Origin: Flavobacterium sp.
GTDB lineage: Bacteria > Bacteroidota > Bacteroidia > Flavobacteriales > Flavobacteriaceae
Reading direction: 5' to 3'
NCBI RefSeq assembly: GCF_027531905.1
Contig: NZ_JAPZSU010000037.1
Coordinates: 1-51,986, forward strand
Length of the DNA: 51,986 bases
Part shown: positions 26,926 through 35,829 of the stretch, one piece after another
How the letters are laid out: every line of letters starts with the position of its first letter
Position numbering within the stretch: position 1 is the first letter of the stretch
Made by a program: the position numbers and the translations under genes
Notes under the pieces: generated by a model
The model's database searches: none
Seen by the model: only the letters and a program-made list of their open reading frames with translations
Told to the model about the DNA's origin: nothing

Positions 26926-27978
26926 ATGAAAGTAACAATAGACGGTCAGTCCATAGAAGTAGAACCAGGAACAACCATCCTTCAAGCCGCTCGTATGATT
27001 GGTGGAGATGTAGTTCCGCCAGCGATGTGTTATTATTCTAAACTAAAAGGAAGCGGTGGTAAATGCCGTTGTTGTTTAGTTGAAGTATCCAAAGGAAGTG
27101 AAGCTGACCCAAGACCCATGCCAAAATTAATGGCCTCTTGTGTAACAGGCTGTATGGACGGAATGGAAGTAAACAGCAAATCTTCTGAAAGAGTTACCGA
27201 AGCTAGAAAAGCGGTAACGGAGTTTTTACTCATCAACCACCCATTGGATTGTCCAATATGTGACCAAGCAGGAGAATGTGATTTACAGAACTTAAGCTTT
27301 GAACACGGGAAATCACAAACTCGTTATATTGAAGAAAAAAGAACATTTGAACCTGAAAATATTGGTCCAAATATTCAACTACATATGAATCGTTGCATTT
27401 TGTGCCAAAGATGCGTACAAGTTGCCGACCAACTAACAGACAATCGCGTACACGGTGTATTAGACAGAGGTGACCATGCTAATATCTCAACTTGTATTTC
27501 TAAAGCGATTGACAATGAATTCTCAGGAAACATGATTGATGTATGTCCTGTTGGAGCATTGACTGATAAAACCTTCCGTTTCAAATCGAGAGTTTGGTTT
27601 AACAAACCTTTTAATGCACACAGAGAATGTACTACTCCAGGATGTTGTGGTAAAACTACCGTTTGGATGTTTGGTGGCGAAATTCAACGTGTGACTGGAA
27701 GAAAAGACGAGTACCACGAAGTAGAAGACTTTATTTGCAACACTTGTCGTTTTGATAAGAAAGATGTAAATGATTGGGTAATTGAAGGACCAAGAGTGTT
27801 TGAAAAAGACTCTGTAATCAACCAAAACAATTACACTAAAACCGAAAAAGTAATCATCAATACAGAAGAAAACATCTTATTAGGTAGAGCTCAAGACCGT
27901 AAAAAAATCAGTATGGCTGAGATTGATTACAATGAAAAAATTGATGGCAACTTAATAGATTCGAACAAAAATGGATAG
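26926..27978 (+). CDS. nuoG: NADH-quinone oxidoreductase subunit G, short form
   Basis: Carries the electron-transfer clusters N1b, N4 and N5. The N-terminal ferredoxin-like [2Fe-2S] domain (CYYSKLKGSGGKCRCCLVEV), the HPLDCPICDQAGECD motif with the His ligand, and the double-cluster region (CILCQRCV, CPVGAL) are visible. A short segment of the molybdopterin-oxidoreductase start follows (ECTTPGCCGKTTVWMFGG), and the protein stops there at 350 residues. NuoG in E. coli is over 900 residues; the short form is usual in Bacteroidota. The start is the ATG at 26926, not the TTG at 26905. The end overlaps nuoH by 8 bp. Confidence 0.95.
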   Translation: MKVTIDGQSIEVEPGTTILQAARMIGGDVVPPAMCYYSKLKGSGGKCRCCLVEVSKGSEADPRPMPKLMASCVTGCMDGMEVNSKSSERVTEARKAVTEFLLINHPLDCPICDQAGECDLQNLSFEHGKSQTRYIEEKRTFEPENIGPNIQLHMNRCILCQRCVQVADQLTDNRVHGVLDRGDHANISTCISKAIDNEFSGNMIDVCPVGALTDKTFRFKSRVWFNKPFNAHRECTTPGCCGKTTVWMFGGEIQRVTGRKDEYHEVEDFICNTCRFDKKDVNDWVIEGPRVFEKDSVINQNNYTKTEKVIINTEENILLGRAQDRKKISMAEIDYNEKIDGNLIDSNKNG

Positions 27979-29023
27979 TACTTTTATAATAGAAAAAAGT
28001 GTTGTAATCGTAGTTGTATTTGCAATTACTATGCTTGTGGCTATGTATTCTACATGGGCAGAACGTAAAGTTGCAGCATTTTTACAAGACCGTGTTGGAC
28101 CCAACAGAGCTGGATGGGGTGGTTTATTTCAACCTTTGGCTGATGGTTTGAAACTTTTTGCTAAAGAAGAATTTGAACCTAATACACCAAACCGCTTTTT
28201 GTTTTTTGTAGGTCCTGGCATTGCGATGGGAACTGCTTTAATGACAAGTGCTGTTATTCCTTGGGGCGACCGTTTGCATCTTTTTGGAAAAGACATTTTA
28301 CTACAAGCTACAGATATCAATATTGGCCTTTTATACTTTTTTGGAGTAGTTTCAATTGGAGTATACGGAATTATGATTGGTGGATGGGCTTCTAATAATA
28401 AATTCTCATTGATGGGAGCTGTTCGTGCAGCCTCACAAATGGTTTCTTATGAAGTTGCTATGGGATTATCCATGATTGCTTTATTGATGATGACAGGAAC
28501 TTTGAGTTTAAGAGAAATTTCAGCTCAACAAGCAGGAATGAACTGGAATGTGTTTTATCAACCATTATCGTTCTTAATCTTTTTGATTTGCGCTTTTGCA
28601 GAAAGTAACCGTACACCATTTGACTTACCAGAATGTGAGAGCGAATTGATTGGTGGTTACCACACGGAATATTCTTCTATGAAAATGGGATTCTACTTAT
28701 TTGCTGAATATGCTAATATGTTTATCTCATCGACTATATTGTCTATTTTGTTCTTTGGTGGCTACAATTATCCAGGAATGGCGTATGCTGTTGAAAACTG
28801 GGGAGTGAATATTGGTAATATTATCGGAATAGTTGTTTTATTTGCAAAAATATTCGGATTCATCTTTTTCTACATGTGGGTAAGATGGACGATACCAAGA
28901 TTTAGATACGACCAATTGATGCATTTAGGTTGGAGAATTTTGATTCCACTTTCGATTATCAATATTATCATTACTGGAATTGTTATTTTGAGAGCAGATA
29001 TTGCTGCTTATTTAGGATTCTAA
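27971..29023 (+). CDS. nuoH: NADH-quinone oxidoreductase subunit H
   Basis: Membrane subunit that forms the roof of the quinone channel. The conserved AERKVAAFLQDRVGPNRAGW loop begins near residue 30, and the acidic loop with FDLPECESELIGGYHTEYSS lies near residue 215; both are hallmarks. Eight to nine membrane helices fit the 350 residues. It overlaps nuoG by 8 bp, so translation is probably coupled. Confidence 0.97.
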   Translation: MDSTFIIEKSVVIVVVFAITMLVAMYSTWAERKVAAFLQDRVGPNRAGWGGLFQPLADGLKLFAKEEFEPNTPNRFLFFVGPGIAMGTALMTSAVIPWGDRLHLFGKDILLQATDINIGLLYFFGVVSIGVYGIMIGGWASNNKFSLMGAVRAASQMVSYEVAMGLSMIALLMMTGTLSLREISAQQAGMNWNVFYQPLSFLIFLICAFAESNRTPFDLPECESELIGGYHTEYSSMKMGFYLFAEYANMFISSTILSILFFGGYNYPGMAYAVENWGVNIGNIIGIVVLFAKIFGFIFFYMWVRWTIPRFRYDQLMHLGWRILIPLSIINIIITGIVILRADIAAYLGF

Positions 29024-29041
29024 TTTAATTACGAAGAGCCC

Positions 29042-29117
29042 TAGCCCTGATAGTAGCGGCATCCTTTTATTTTTTCCTTTAAAAAATAAAAGATATAGCG
29101 GATAGCAGGATTAGCTT
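29042..29117. repeat. Dispersed structured element, copy 2, between nuoH and nuoI
   Basis: Flanks TAGCCCTGATAGTAGCGG at the left and GCGGATAGCAGGATTAGCTT at the right align with those at 4259..4335. The central stem here is TTTTATTTTTT (29065..29075), loop CCTTT, and AAAAAATAAAA (29081..29091), a perfect 11-bp pairing with no sequence likeness to the GC-rich stem of copy 1. It fills most of the 110-bp gap and must be part of the nuo transcript. Confidence 0.75.
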
Positions 29118-29133
29118 TAAATAAAAACAAAAA

Positions 29134-29679
29134 ATGTCAATAGAAACTATATCATTATCGGGTAGAAAAAAGATGGTTTCCAATAAGGAGATGACCTTTT
29201 TGGAGCGTATGTATCTTGTGGCGATTGTAAAAGGTTTAATCATTACAATCCAACACTTCTTTAAAAAGAAAGCCACGATTCATTACCCAGAACAAGTGCG
29301 TACTATGAGTCCGGTTTACAGAGGACAGCACATGTTGAAAAGAGATGAACAAGGTAGAGAAAACTGTACTGCGTGTGGATTATGTGCTTTGTCATGTCCT
29401 GCTGAAGCCATTACGATGAAAGCTGCAGAACGCAAACCAGATGAAAAACACTTGTATCGTGAAGAAAAATATGCCGAAATCTACGAAATCAATATGTTGC
29501 GTTGTATTTTCTGTGGTTTGTGCGAAGAGGCTTGTCCTAAAGATGCTATTTATTTAACCCTTTCAAAAGAATTAGTTCCTGCTAATTACGACAGAGAAGA
29601 CTTTATTTTTGGAAAAGATAAATTGGTAATGCCTTTAGAAATGGCGATTAAAAATACTCAACTTCAAAACGCTAACTAA
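29134..29679 (+). CDS. nuoI: NADH-quinone oxidoreductase subunit I
   Basis: Ferredoxin-like subunit with clusters N6a and N6b. Two CxxCxxCxxxCP motifs are visible: CTACGLCALSCPAEAI and CIFCGLCEEACPKDAI. The 181 residues fit the family, and the N-terminal amphipathic segment (FLERMYLVAIVKGLIITIQH) contacts the membrane arm. It overlaps nuoJ by 1 bp. The start was taken at the ATG at 29134 just after the repeat element. Confidence 0.96.
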   Translation: MSIETISLSGRKKMVSNKEMTFLERMYLVAIVKGLIITIQHFFKKKATIHYPEQVRTMSPVYRGQHMLKRDEQGRENCTACGLCALSCPAEAITMKAAERKPDEKHLYREEKYAEIYEINMLRCIFCGLCEEACPKDAIYLTLSKELVPANYDREDFIFGKDKLVMPLEMAIKNTQLQNAN

Positions 29680-30191
29680 TGTCTACAGTACTCCTCGTTT
29701 TTTGCCTGTTAGGCTTTATTACATTGGCCAGTGCCTTTCTTACGGTTTTTAGCCGAAATCCAATACACAGTGCTATTTACTTAGTGATTTGTTTCTTCTC
29801 GATTGCAGGTCATTATTTATTATTGAATGCTCAATTTTTAGCCATAGTTCATATCATTGTTTACTCTGGTGCGATTATGATTTTGTTCTTATTTACCATC
29901 ATGTTAATGAATTTGAATAAGGAAGATGAAGTACATAAACCAAGAATTACACGCTTAGGTGCCATTGTTTCGTTTTGTTTAGTATGCTTGGTATTGATTG
30001 CCATTTTTACCAATTCAAAACCAATTGTTGGAGAATATGTAGCTACTGGTGAAGATTACCAATCCATCAATGTATTAGGTAAAATTCTATTAAACGAATA
30101 TATGGTTCCGTTTGAATTCGCCTCTATTTTGTTATTGACAGCTATGATAGGAACGGTTCTATTGTCTAAAAAAGAAAAATTAGAAAAGTAA
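29679..30191 (+). CDS. nuoJ: NADH-quinone oxidoreductase subunit J
   Basis: Membrane-arm subunit with five predicted helices in 170 residues. Helix 3 contains the conserved [20 protein letters not shown] stretch, where a pi-bulge is known in other complexes I. The conserved [13 protein letters not shown] precedes helix 2. It shares its first base with the nuoI stop codon and is 1 bp from nuoK. Confidence 0.96.
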   Translation: MSTVLLVFCLLGFITLASAFLTVFSRNPIHSAIYLVICFFSIAGHYLLLNAQFLAIVHIIVYSGAIMILFLFTIMLMNLNKEDEVHKPRITRLGAIVSFCLVCLVLIAIFTNSKPIVGEYVATGEDYQSINVLGKILLNEYMVPFEFASILLLTAMIGTVLLSKKEKLEK

Positions 30192-30192
30192 G

Positions 30193-30513
30193 ATGAATAA
30201 TATTTTAAACCAGATTGGTATCGAAAACTACATCTTTTTAAGTGTCATACTTTTTTGTATCGGCATCTTTGGAGTTTTATACAGACGAAATGCCATCATT
30301 GTTTTCATGTCAATTGAGATTATGCTGAATGCTGTGAATTTACTCTTTGTAGCTTTCTCTACGTATCACCAAGATGCGCAAGGACAAGTTTTTGTGTTTT
30401 TCTCAATGGCGGTAGCGGCAGCAGAAGTAGCTGTTGGACTTGCGATTTTAGTTTCTATTTTTAGAAATCTAGGGTCGATTAGTATCGATAATTTAAAAAA
30501 CTTAAAAGGATAA
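30193..30513 (+). CDS. nuoK: NADH-quinone oxidoreductase subunit K
   Basis: Three-helix proton-path subunit of 106 residues. The two key glutamates are visible in [18 protein letters not shown] (helix 2) and [13 protein letters not shown] (helix 3). Length and spacing match the family. The stop codon is followed at once by nuoL. Confidence 0.97.
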   Translation: MNNILNQIGIENYIFLSVILFCIGIFGVLYRRNAIIVFMSIEIMLNAVNLLFVAFSTYHQDAQGQVFVFFSMAVAAAEVAVGLAILVSIFRNLGSISIDNLKNLKG

Positions 30514-32403
30514 ATGGAAATGAATACCAACATAGCATTAGTCTTAGTTCTAGCTCCTTTAGTAGGCTTTTTAATCAATGTGTTTTTTGGAAAAAATTTA
30601 GGAAAAACAGTTTCTGGAACTCTTGGCACACTTTCAGTGTTTGTGTCTTTTATTGGAGCTTGCTACTTTTTTGGTGGTCTCTCAGCTTCAAAAGAAGCGA
30701 TACAAATTTCATTATTTGATTGGATTCAGATAGGAACATTTAAAATTGATTTAGGTTTTTTAATTGACCAACTTTCAGTATTGTGGTTGCTTTTTGTGAC
30801 GGGTATTGGTTCGTTGATACATTTATACTCTATTAGTTATATGCACGATGATGAAAATATGCACAAGTTTTTTGCGTATTTGAATCTGTTTGTGTTTTTC
30901 ATGATTACTCTAGTTATTGGAAGTAACTTATTGGTTTTATTCATTGGATGGGAAGGCGTTGGACTTTGCTCCTACTTACTTATTGGTTTTTGGTATAAAA
31001 ATCAAGACTACAATGATGCAGCCAAAAAAGCTTTCATTATGAATAGAATTGGTGACTTAGGTTTATTAATTGGAATCTTTATTTTAGGAAGACAATTCAA
31101 TACTTTAGATTACACTTCTTTGAAAACTATTATTTCTGGTGCTTCAGAAATCAACTTATATGCTGTTGCAGTAGCTGCTTTTGCTCTATTTATTGGAGCT
31201 TGTGGTAAATCGGCACAGATTCCGTTATACACTTGGTTACCTGATGCGATGGCTGGACCAACGCCAGTTTCGGCTTTGATTCACGCTGCAACGATGGTAA
31301 CTGCGGGTATCTTTATGATTACTCGTTTGAATTTCATCTTTGATTTAGCTCCTGACGTTCAAAACATCATCGCAATAGTAGGTGCTATAACATCTCTTGT
31401 AGCAGCAACTATTGGATTAGCACAAAATGATATCAAAAAAGTATTGGCATATTCTACCGTTTCTCAATTGGGATTAATGTTCTTGGCTTTGGGATTAGGC
31501 GCTTATGAAGTTGCCGTTTTCCATGTTATCACTCACGCCTTTTTCAAAGCTTGTTTGTTCTTAGGTTCTGGTTCTGTTATTCATGCTTTACACGGGGAAC
31601 AAGACATGCGCAATATGGGTGGTTTACGTAAAGTTATGCCAGTAACTTTCATCACGATGTTGGTATCTTCTCTAGCGATTTCAGGTGTTCCTTTGTTTTC
31701 AGGGTTTTTCTCTAAAGATGAGATTTTATTAACTGCTTTTCACCATAACATTCCTTTATGGGTAATTGGTTCTGTGGCGTCTATTATGACTGCTTTTTAT
31801 ATGTTCCGTTTGCTTTTCTTAACTTTCTTCAAAGAATTTAGAGGAACCGAAGAACAAAAACATCACTTACACGAAAGTCCAGCCTTGATTACTGTTCCGT
31901 TGATTATATTAGCTATTCTAGCGACTTTTGGTGGATTGATAAGCTTGCCTGGAAACAGCTGGTTGAACCATTATCTAATTCCAATACTACCAAAATTAGC
32001 AACCGCTGAACATCATTTGGGTACAACAGAATATACTTTAATGGCTATTGCAGTAATTGGAGGAATTGTAGGTATTGCAATTGCTTACTTCAAATACATC
32101 AAAAACGATACAGTTCCGCCAGCGGATGCTGAAATCACTGGATTTACAAAAGTTGTGTACAACAAATATTATGTAGATGAGTTGTATGATACGCTTTTTG
32201 TAAAAACTACTAATACTTTGTCTCGCTTCTTTAGAGATTATGTTGAAACAGGTATTTCTAGCTTTGTTTTTGGTCTTGGAAAAGTAACTAACGAATTAGG
32301 ATTTTATGGAAGAAAAGTACAAAATGGAAGTGTAGGTTTATACCTTTTTGCTTTTGTTTTAGGGCTTTGCGCGATTATTTCCTTTTTATTTTTAGCACAA
32401 TAA
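30514..32403 (+). CDS. nuoL: NADH-quinone oxidoreductase subunit L
   Basis: The distal antiporter-like proton pump with the long lateral helix. Seen are IGWEGVGLCSYLLIGFWY with the conserved glutamate of helix 5, GACGKSAQIPLYTWLPDAMA with the key lysine, and HVITHAFFKACLFLGSGSVI. The C-terminal part after residue 480 carries the lateral helix and anchor. Length 629 residues. An alternative start is the second ATG at 30520 (MNTNIALVLV), which cannot be ruled out. Confidence 0.97.
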   Translation: MEMNTNIALVLVLAPLVGFLINVFFGKNLGKTVSGTLGTLSVFVSFIGACYFFGGLSASKEAIQISLFDWIQIGTFKIDLGFLIDQLSVLWLLFVTGIGSLIHLYSISYMHDDENMHKFFAYLNLFVFFMITLVIGSNLLVLFIGWEGVGLCSYLLIGFWYKNQDYNDAAKKAFIMNRIGDLGLLIGIFILGRQFNTLDYTSLKTIISGASEINLYAVAVAAFALFIGACGKSAQIPLYTWLPDAMAGPTPVSALIHAATMVTAGIFMITRLNFIFDLAPDVQNIIAIVGAITSLVAATIGLAQNDIKKVLAYSTVSQLGLMFLALGLGAYEVAVFHVITHAFFKACLFLGSGSVIHALHGEQDMRNMGGLRKVMPVTFITMLVSSLAISGVPLFSGFFSKDEILLTAFHHNIPLWVIGSVASIMTAFYMFRLLFLTFFKEFRGTEEQKHHLHESPALITVPLIILAILATFGGLISLPGNSWLNHYLIPILPKLATAEHHLGTTEYTLMAIAVIGGIVGIAIAYFKYIKNDTVPPADAEITGFTKVVYNKYYVDELYDTLFVKTTNTLSRFFRDYVETGISSFVFGLGKVTNELGFYGRKVQNGSVGLYLFAFVLGLCAIISFLFLAQ

Positions 32404-32415
32404 TACACACATACT

Positions 32416-33855
32416 ATGAACGTATCTCTTATATTACTATTACTTTTAATTGGCGCTTTAGTCACTTATTTGGCTGGTGACAAACTCGCTTCAAAGGTAG
32501 CCTTGTTGTTTGGACTAGGTACATTTGGAGCCTCTATTGTGCTTTTGAATCAGTATAATGCCGTTGAAAACATTAGTTTAATAGCGAACTGGATTAATCA
32601 ACCTAAAGTGGTTTTTGCTCTAAAAGCAGATGGATTATCATTAGCTATGCTTTTATTAACTACTGCATTAACTCCTATAATTATTTATTCTTCTTTTGGA
32701 AATGACCTAAAAAATGCCAAATCATTTTATGCCTTAGTTTTATTTATGGCTTTTGCGATGGTGGGTACGTTTTTAGCCTCAGACGGTCTTTTGTACTATA
32801 TCTTTTGGGAATTGGCTTTATTACCTATTTACTTTATAGCTTTAGTTTGGGGTAATGGTGATGCAGAGGAACGCAAAAAAGCTGTCGTTAAATTCTTTAT
32901 CTATACACTTGCAGGTTCCTTGTTTATGTTGGTTGCCTTTGTTTATATGTACCAACAAGCGGGAAGCTTTTTACTAGAAGATTTATATAAATTAAACTTA
33001 ACTGCTTCTGAACAAAAATGGATTTTCCTAGCTTTCTTCGGAGCTTATGCTATCAAAATACCTTTAATTCCTTTTCATACTTGGCAAGCCAATGTGTACC
33101 AAAAAGCACCAACTGTTGGTACCATGTTACTTTCAGGTATTATGCTAAAAATGGGATTGTACAGCGTACTGCGTTGGCAATTACCATTATCTAGAATTGC
33201 AGCTAAAGAATATATGCCAATTTTTATCGCTATCGGTATTGCTGGTGTTGTTTATGGCTCAATTGTAGCGCTAAGACAAAAGGATTTAAAAAAATTATTG
33301 GCTTATTCTTCCTTAGCTCACGTTGGGTTAATCGCTGCTGGTGCTTACACTTTAACTATCGATGGATTTAGAGGAGCTGTTTTACAAATGATTGCTCACG
33401 GATTTGTAGTGGTAGGCCTTTTCTTTGCTGCTGAAATCATTTATAGAAGATATGAAACAAGAGCCATTTCAGAAATGGGTGGTATTCGTGCATTAGCACC
33501 AAAATTTACCTCTTTGTTTTTAATTTTAGTTTTGGCCTCTGTTGCTTTACCAACTACTTTCAACTTTGTTGGGGAATTCACCGTTTTGTATAGCTTATCT
33601 CAAATCAATATTTGGTTTGCAATATTAGGTGGTACAACCATTATTTTTGGAGCTTATTATATGCTTAAAATGTTCCAATATGTTATGCTTGGTGAAACGA
33701 ATACCAAAACGTTTTATCCTCTTTCATTAAGCGAAACCATAACGTTAGTAAGTATAGTTGCCGTACTGTTCTTTTTTGGATTGTATCCAAAACCAATTAC
33801 AGACTTAATCACACCAAGTCTAGAAGAAATTTTAACACAAATCAACAAGATTTAG
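32416..33855 (+). CDS. nuoM: NADH-quinone oxidoreductase subunit M
   Basis: Antiporter-like proton-pumping subunit with about 14 helices in 479 residues. FWELALLPIYFIALVWG holds the conserved glutamate of helix 5; AYAIKIPLIPFHTWQANVY carries the helix-7 lysine and HTW motif; and KKLLAYSSLAHVGLIAAGAY follows. It lies 12 bp after nuoL. Its stop codon is followed by the repeat-flanked four-helix-bundle gene instead of nuoN. Confidence 0.97.
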   Translation: MNVSLILLLLLIGALVTYLAGDKLASKVALLFGLGTFGASIVLLNQYNAVENISLIANWINQPKVVFALKADGLSLAMLLLTTALTPIIIYSSFGNDLKNAKSFYALVLFMAFAMVGTFLASDGLLYYIFWELALLPIYFIALVWGNGDAEERKKAVVKFFIYTLAGSLFMLVAFVYMYQQAGSFLLEDLYKLNLTASEQKWIFLAFFGAYAIKIPLIPFHTWQANVYQKAPTVGTMLLSGIMLKMGLYSVLRWQLPLSRIAAKEYMPIFIAIGIAGVVYGSIVALRQKDLKKLLAYSSLAHVGLIAAGAYTLTIDGFRGAVLQMIAHGFVVVGLFFAAEIIYRRYETRAISEMGGIRALAPKFTSLFLILVLASVALPTTFNFVGEFTVLYSLSQINIWFAILGGTTIIFGAYYMLKMFQYVMLGETNTKTFYPLSLSETITLVSIVAVLFFFGLYPKPITDLITPSLEEILTQINKI

Positions 33856-33890
33856 GAATTTTATAATTTAGGAATTAGGATTTTTTAAAA

Positions 33891-34259
33891 ATGACAAAAG
33901 AGGAACTTAAAAATAGAACCAAACAATTTGCTTTGGATGTTTTTAAATTTTTAATGAGTCTAGAGAAAACAAAAGCAAATGATGTAGTCTCTTTTCAACT
34001 TTTTAAATCATCATCATCGGTTGCAGCGAATTACAGAGCTGTTTGTAGAGGAAAATCAGATGCTGACTTTTTAAACAAACTAAAAATTGTAGATGAAGAA
34101 GCAGATGAAAGTTTATTTTGGTTAGAATTTATAAAGGGTTTAGAAGTACCGTGTGATAAAATAGTATTAGATTCACTAATAAAAGAAGCAAATGAATTAG
34201 TATCAATTTTTTCAGCAGCTATAAAAACAATAAAAGAAAAAAATAACAGTAAAAAATAG
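33891..34259 (+). CDS. Four-helix-bundle protein (23S rRNA intervening-sequence protein family)
   Basis: A 122-residue all-helical protein of the type also encoded in 23S rRNA intervening sequences and related to Avd of diversity-generating retroelements. Diagnostic stretches are QLFKSSSSVAANYRAVCRGK and LKIVDEEADESLFWLEFI, ending in the Lys-rich tail IKEKNNSKK. It lies between nuoM and nuoN, an unrelated operon, with no reverse transcriptase or rRNA nearby. Imperfect inverted repeats flank it: GGAATTAGGATTTT at 33871..33884 and AAAATCCTAAATC at 34294..34306. Inferred: inserted cargo gene carried by a small mobile unit and transcribed with nuo. The cellular function of the family is unknown. 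Confidence 0.85.
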   Translation: MTKEELKNRTKQFALDVFKFLMSLEKTKANDVVSFQLFKSSSSVAANYRAVCRGKSDADFLNKLKIVDEEADESLFWLEFIKGLEVPCDKIVLDSLIKEANELVSIFSAAIKTIKEKNNSKK

Positions 34260-34332
34260 GACTTTTGAGAAAGTGAAATTAAATGCTACATTTAAAATCC
34301 TAAATCAAAAATCCTGAATCAAAAAATCAAAA

Positions 34333-35700
34333 ATGAATACATTAATAGCTATAATAGGATTAGGTGTTTTATGCCTTTTATTTGAAATTCTTGATTTCAG
34401 AAAAGCAATTATTCCTGTAACCATCATTGGATTATTAGGTGTACTTGGCTTAACCGTTGCCGATTACAATGCACCTGCTTCTTATTACAACAATATGATT
34501 TCGGTCAATAATTTCTCTGTTACTTTTTCGAGTTTATTTATTGTACTTACCATATTTTTAGTCGCATTAAGCCATAATTTTTACGAAAATCATCAGACAA
34601 AATTATCTGATTTTATTGCCATAAAAATATTCTTATTATCTGGAGCTGTTGCAATGGTTTCTTTTGGCAACTTAGCCATGTTCTTTTTAGGCATTGAAGT
34701 TTTATCTATTTCATTATACATCCTTGCAGCGAGTAACCGTATGAACTTGAAAAGCAATGAAGCTGGTATGAAATACTTCTTGATGGGTTCTTTTGCTTCG
34801 GGTATCATTCTTTTTGGTATTTGTCTTGTTTACGGAGCTATGGGAAGTTTTGATATTTCCGAAATCAGTCAAATGTCTCAATCTGCAGAGTTACCAATTT
34901 GGTTCCCTATAGGTATCGTTCTATTAACCATTGGAATGTTATTTAAAATTGCAGCTGTACCTTTCCATTTTTGGGCACCAGATGTTTATGAAGGTTCTCC
35001 ATCTATGACAACTGCTACTATGAGTACCTTAGCTAAGGTTGTAGCAATGGCTACTTTATTTAAATTGCTAACGGCTTTGAATGCCGATTTAAATTATAAC
35101 TTCCAATTGGTGATTGTTATTATTTCTATTGCTTCAATGACAGTAGGTAACATAATGGCATTAAAACAAAGCAATGTAAAACGTATGTTGGCCTTTTCAG
35201 GTATATCACACGCTGGTTTTATGATTATGACTTTGTTAAGCGTAGGAACTTCTGCTGGAAGTTTATTGTACTATGCTACTGCATATTCGTTGGCAGGTAT
35301 TGGTGCTTTTAGCGTGCTACTTTACGTATGCAAAAACCAAAACAACGAAGACATTACCAATTTCCAAGGTTTAGGTAAAACCAATCCGCTATTGGCAGCT
35401 GTTTTAACGGGTTCATTATTGTCTATGGCAGGTATTCCTATCTTTTCTGGTTTCTTCGCTAAATTGGCTTTATTCAATCAAACTATTGATGCTGGTTACT
35501 TAGTTGTCGTAATTGTTGCCGTAATTAACTCTATCATAAGTGTGGGGTACTATTTCAAATTAATTTTAGCGATGTACAGCAAAGAGCCAAACGAAACAAG
35601 AACTGGAAAACCATTTTTGATTTATGCTGTGGCTATTGTTTCATTGTTATTAAACATAGCGCTAGGACTTTTCCCTTCCCTAGTGATGGATTTGATTTAA
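34333..35700 (+). CDS. nuoN: NADH-quinone oxidoreductase subunit N
   Basis: Antiporter-like proton-pumping subunit next to NuoK and NuoM in the membrane arm. FLGIEVLSISLYILAASNR holds the helix-5 glutamate, LTIGMLFKIAAVPFHFWAPD the helix-7 lysine, and KRMLAFSGISHAGFMIM the next conserved stretch. Length 455 residues. Last gene of the operon, separated from nuoM by the four-helix-bundle insertion, and followed by a strong terminator. Confidence 0.97.
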   Translation: MNTLIAIIGLGVLCLLFEILDFRKAIIPVTIIGLLGVLGLTVADYNAPASYYNNMISVNNFSVTFSSLFIVLTIFLVALSHNFYENHQTKLSDFIAIKIFLLSGAVAMVSFGNLAMFFLGIEVLSISLYILAASNRMNLKSNEAGMKYFLMGSFASGIILFGICLVYGAMGSFDISEISQMSQSAELPIWFPIGIVLLTIGMLFKIAAVPFHFWAPDVYEGSPSMTTATMSTLAKVVAMATLFKLLTALNADLNYNFQLVIVIISIASMTVGNIMALKQSNVKRMLAFSGISHAGFMIMTLLSVGTSAGSLLYYATAYSLAGIGAFSVLLYVCKNQNNEDITNFQGLGKTNPLLAAVLTGSLLSMAGIPIFSGFFAKLALFNQTIDAGYLVVVIVAVINSIISVGYYFKLILAMYSKEPNETRTGKPFLIYAVAIVSLLLNIALGLFPSLVMDLI

Positions 35701-35722
35701 AACCGAATTCAATATAAATTAC

Positions 35723-35760
35723 AACCGTCTCCAATGTACTTTTGAGACGGTTTTTTTTTT
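35723..35760 (+). terminator. Terminator of the nuo operon
   Basis: AACCGTCTC pairs with GAGACGGTT across a 12-nt loop and is followed by a run of ten or more T residues, 22 bp past the nuoN stop codon. Confidence 0.92.
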
Positions 35761-35802
35761 GTAATAAATAGTTTAAAAACGAAGCTTTGCTTTGAAATCA
35801 GT

Positions 35803-35810
35803 TATTTTTG
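35803..35810 (+). promoter_or_regulatory. Candidate -7 promoter box of the DsbA-like gene
   Basis: TATTTTTG matches the TAnnTTTG consensus 19 bp before the start codon at 35830. No TTG box is seen at the usual distance. Confidence 0.45.
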
Positions 35811-35829
35811 CATCACTAAATAAAATAAG

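Noticed and set aside
26926..27978. nuoG as a truncated pseudogene
   Set aside because: The short form lacking the molybdopterin-type domain is usual in this phylum, all cluster ligands are present, and it overlaps nuoH normally.
33891..34259. Avd gene of a diversity-generating retroelement
   Set aside because: No reverse transcriptase, template repeat or variable repeat is present nearby; only the family resemblance holds.
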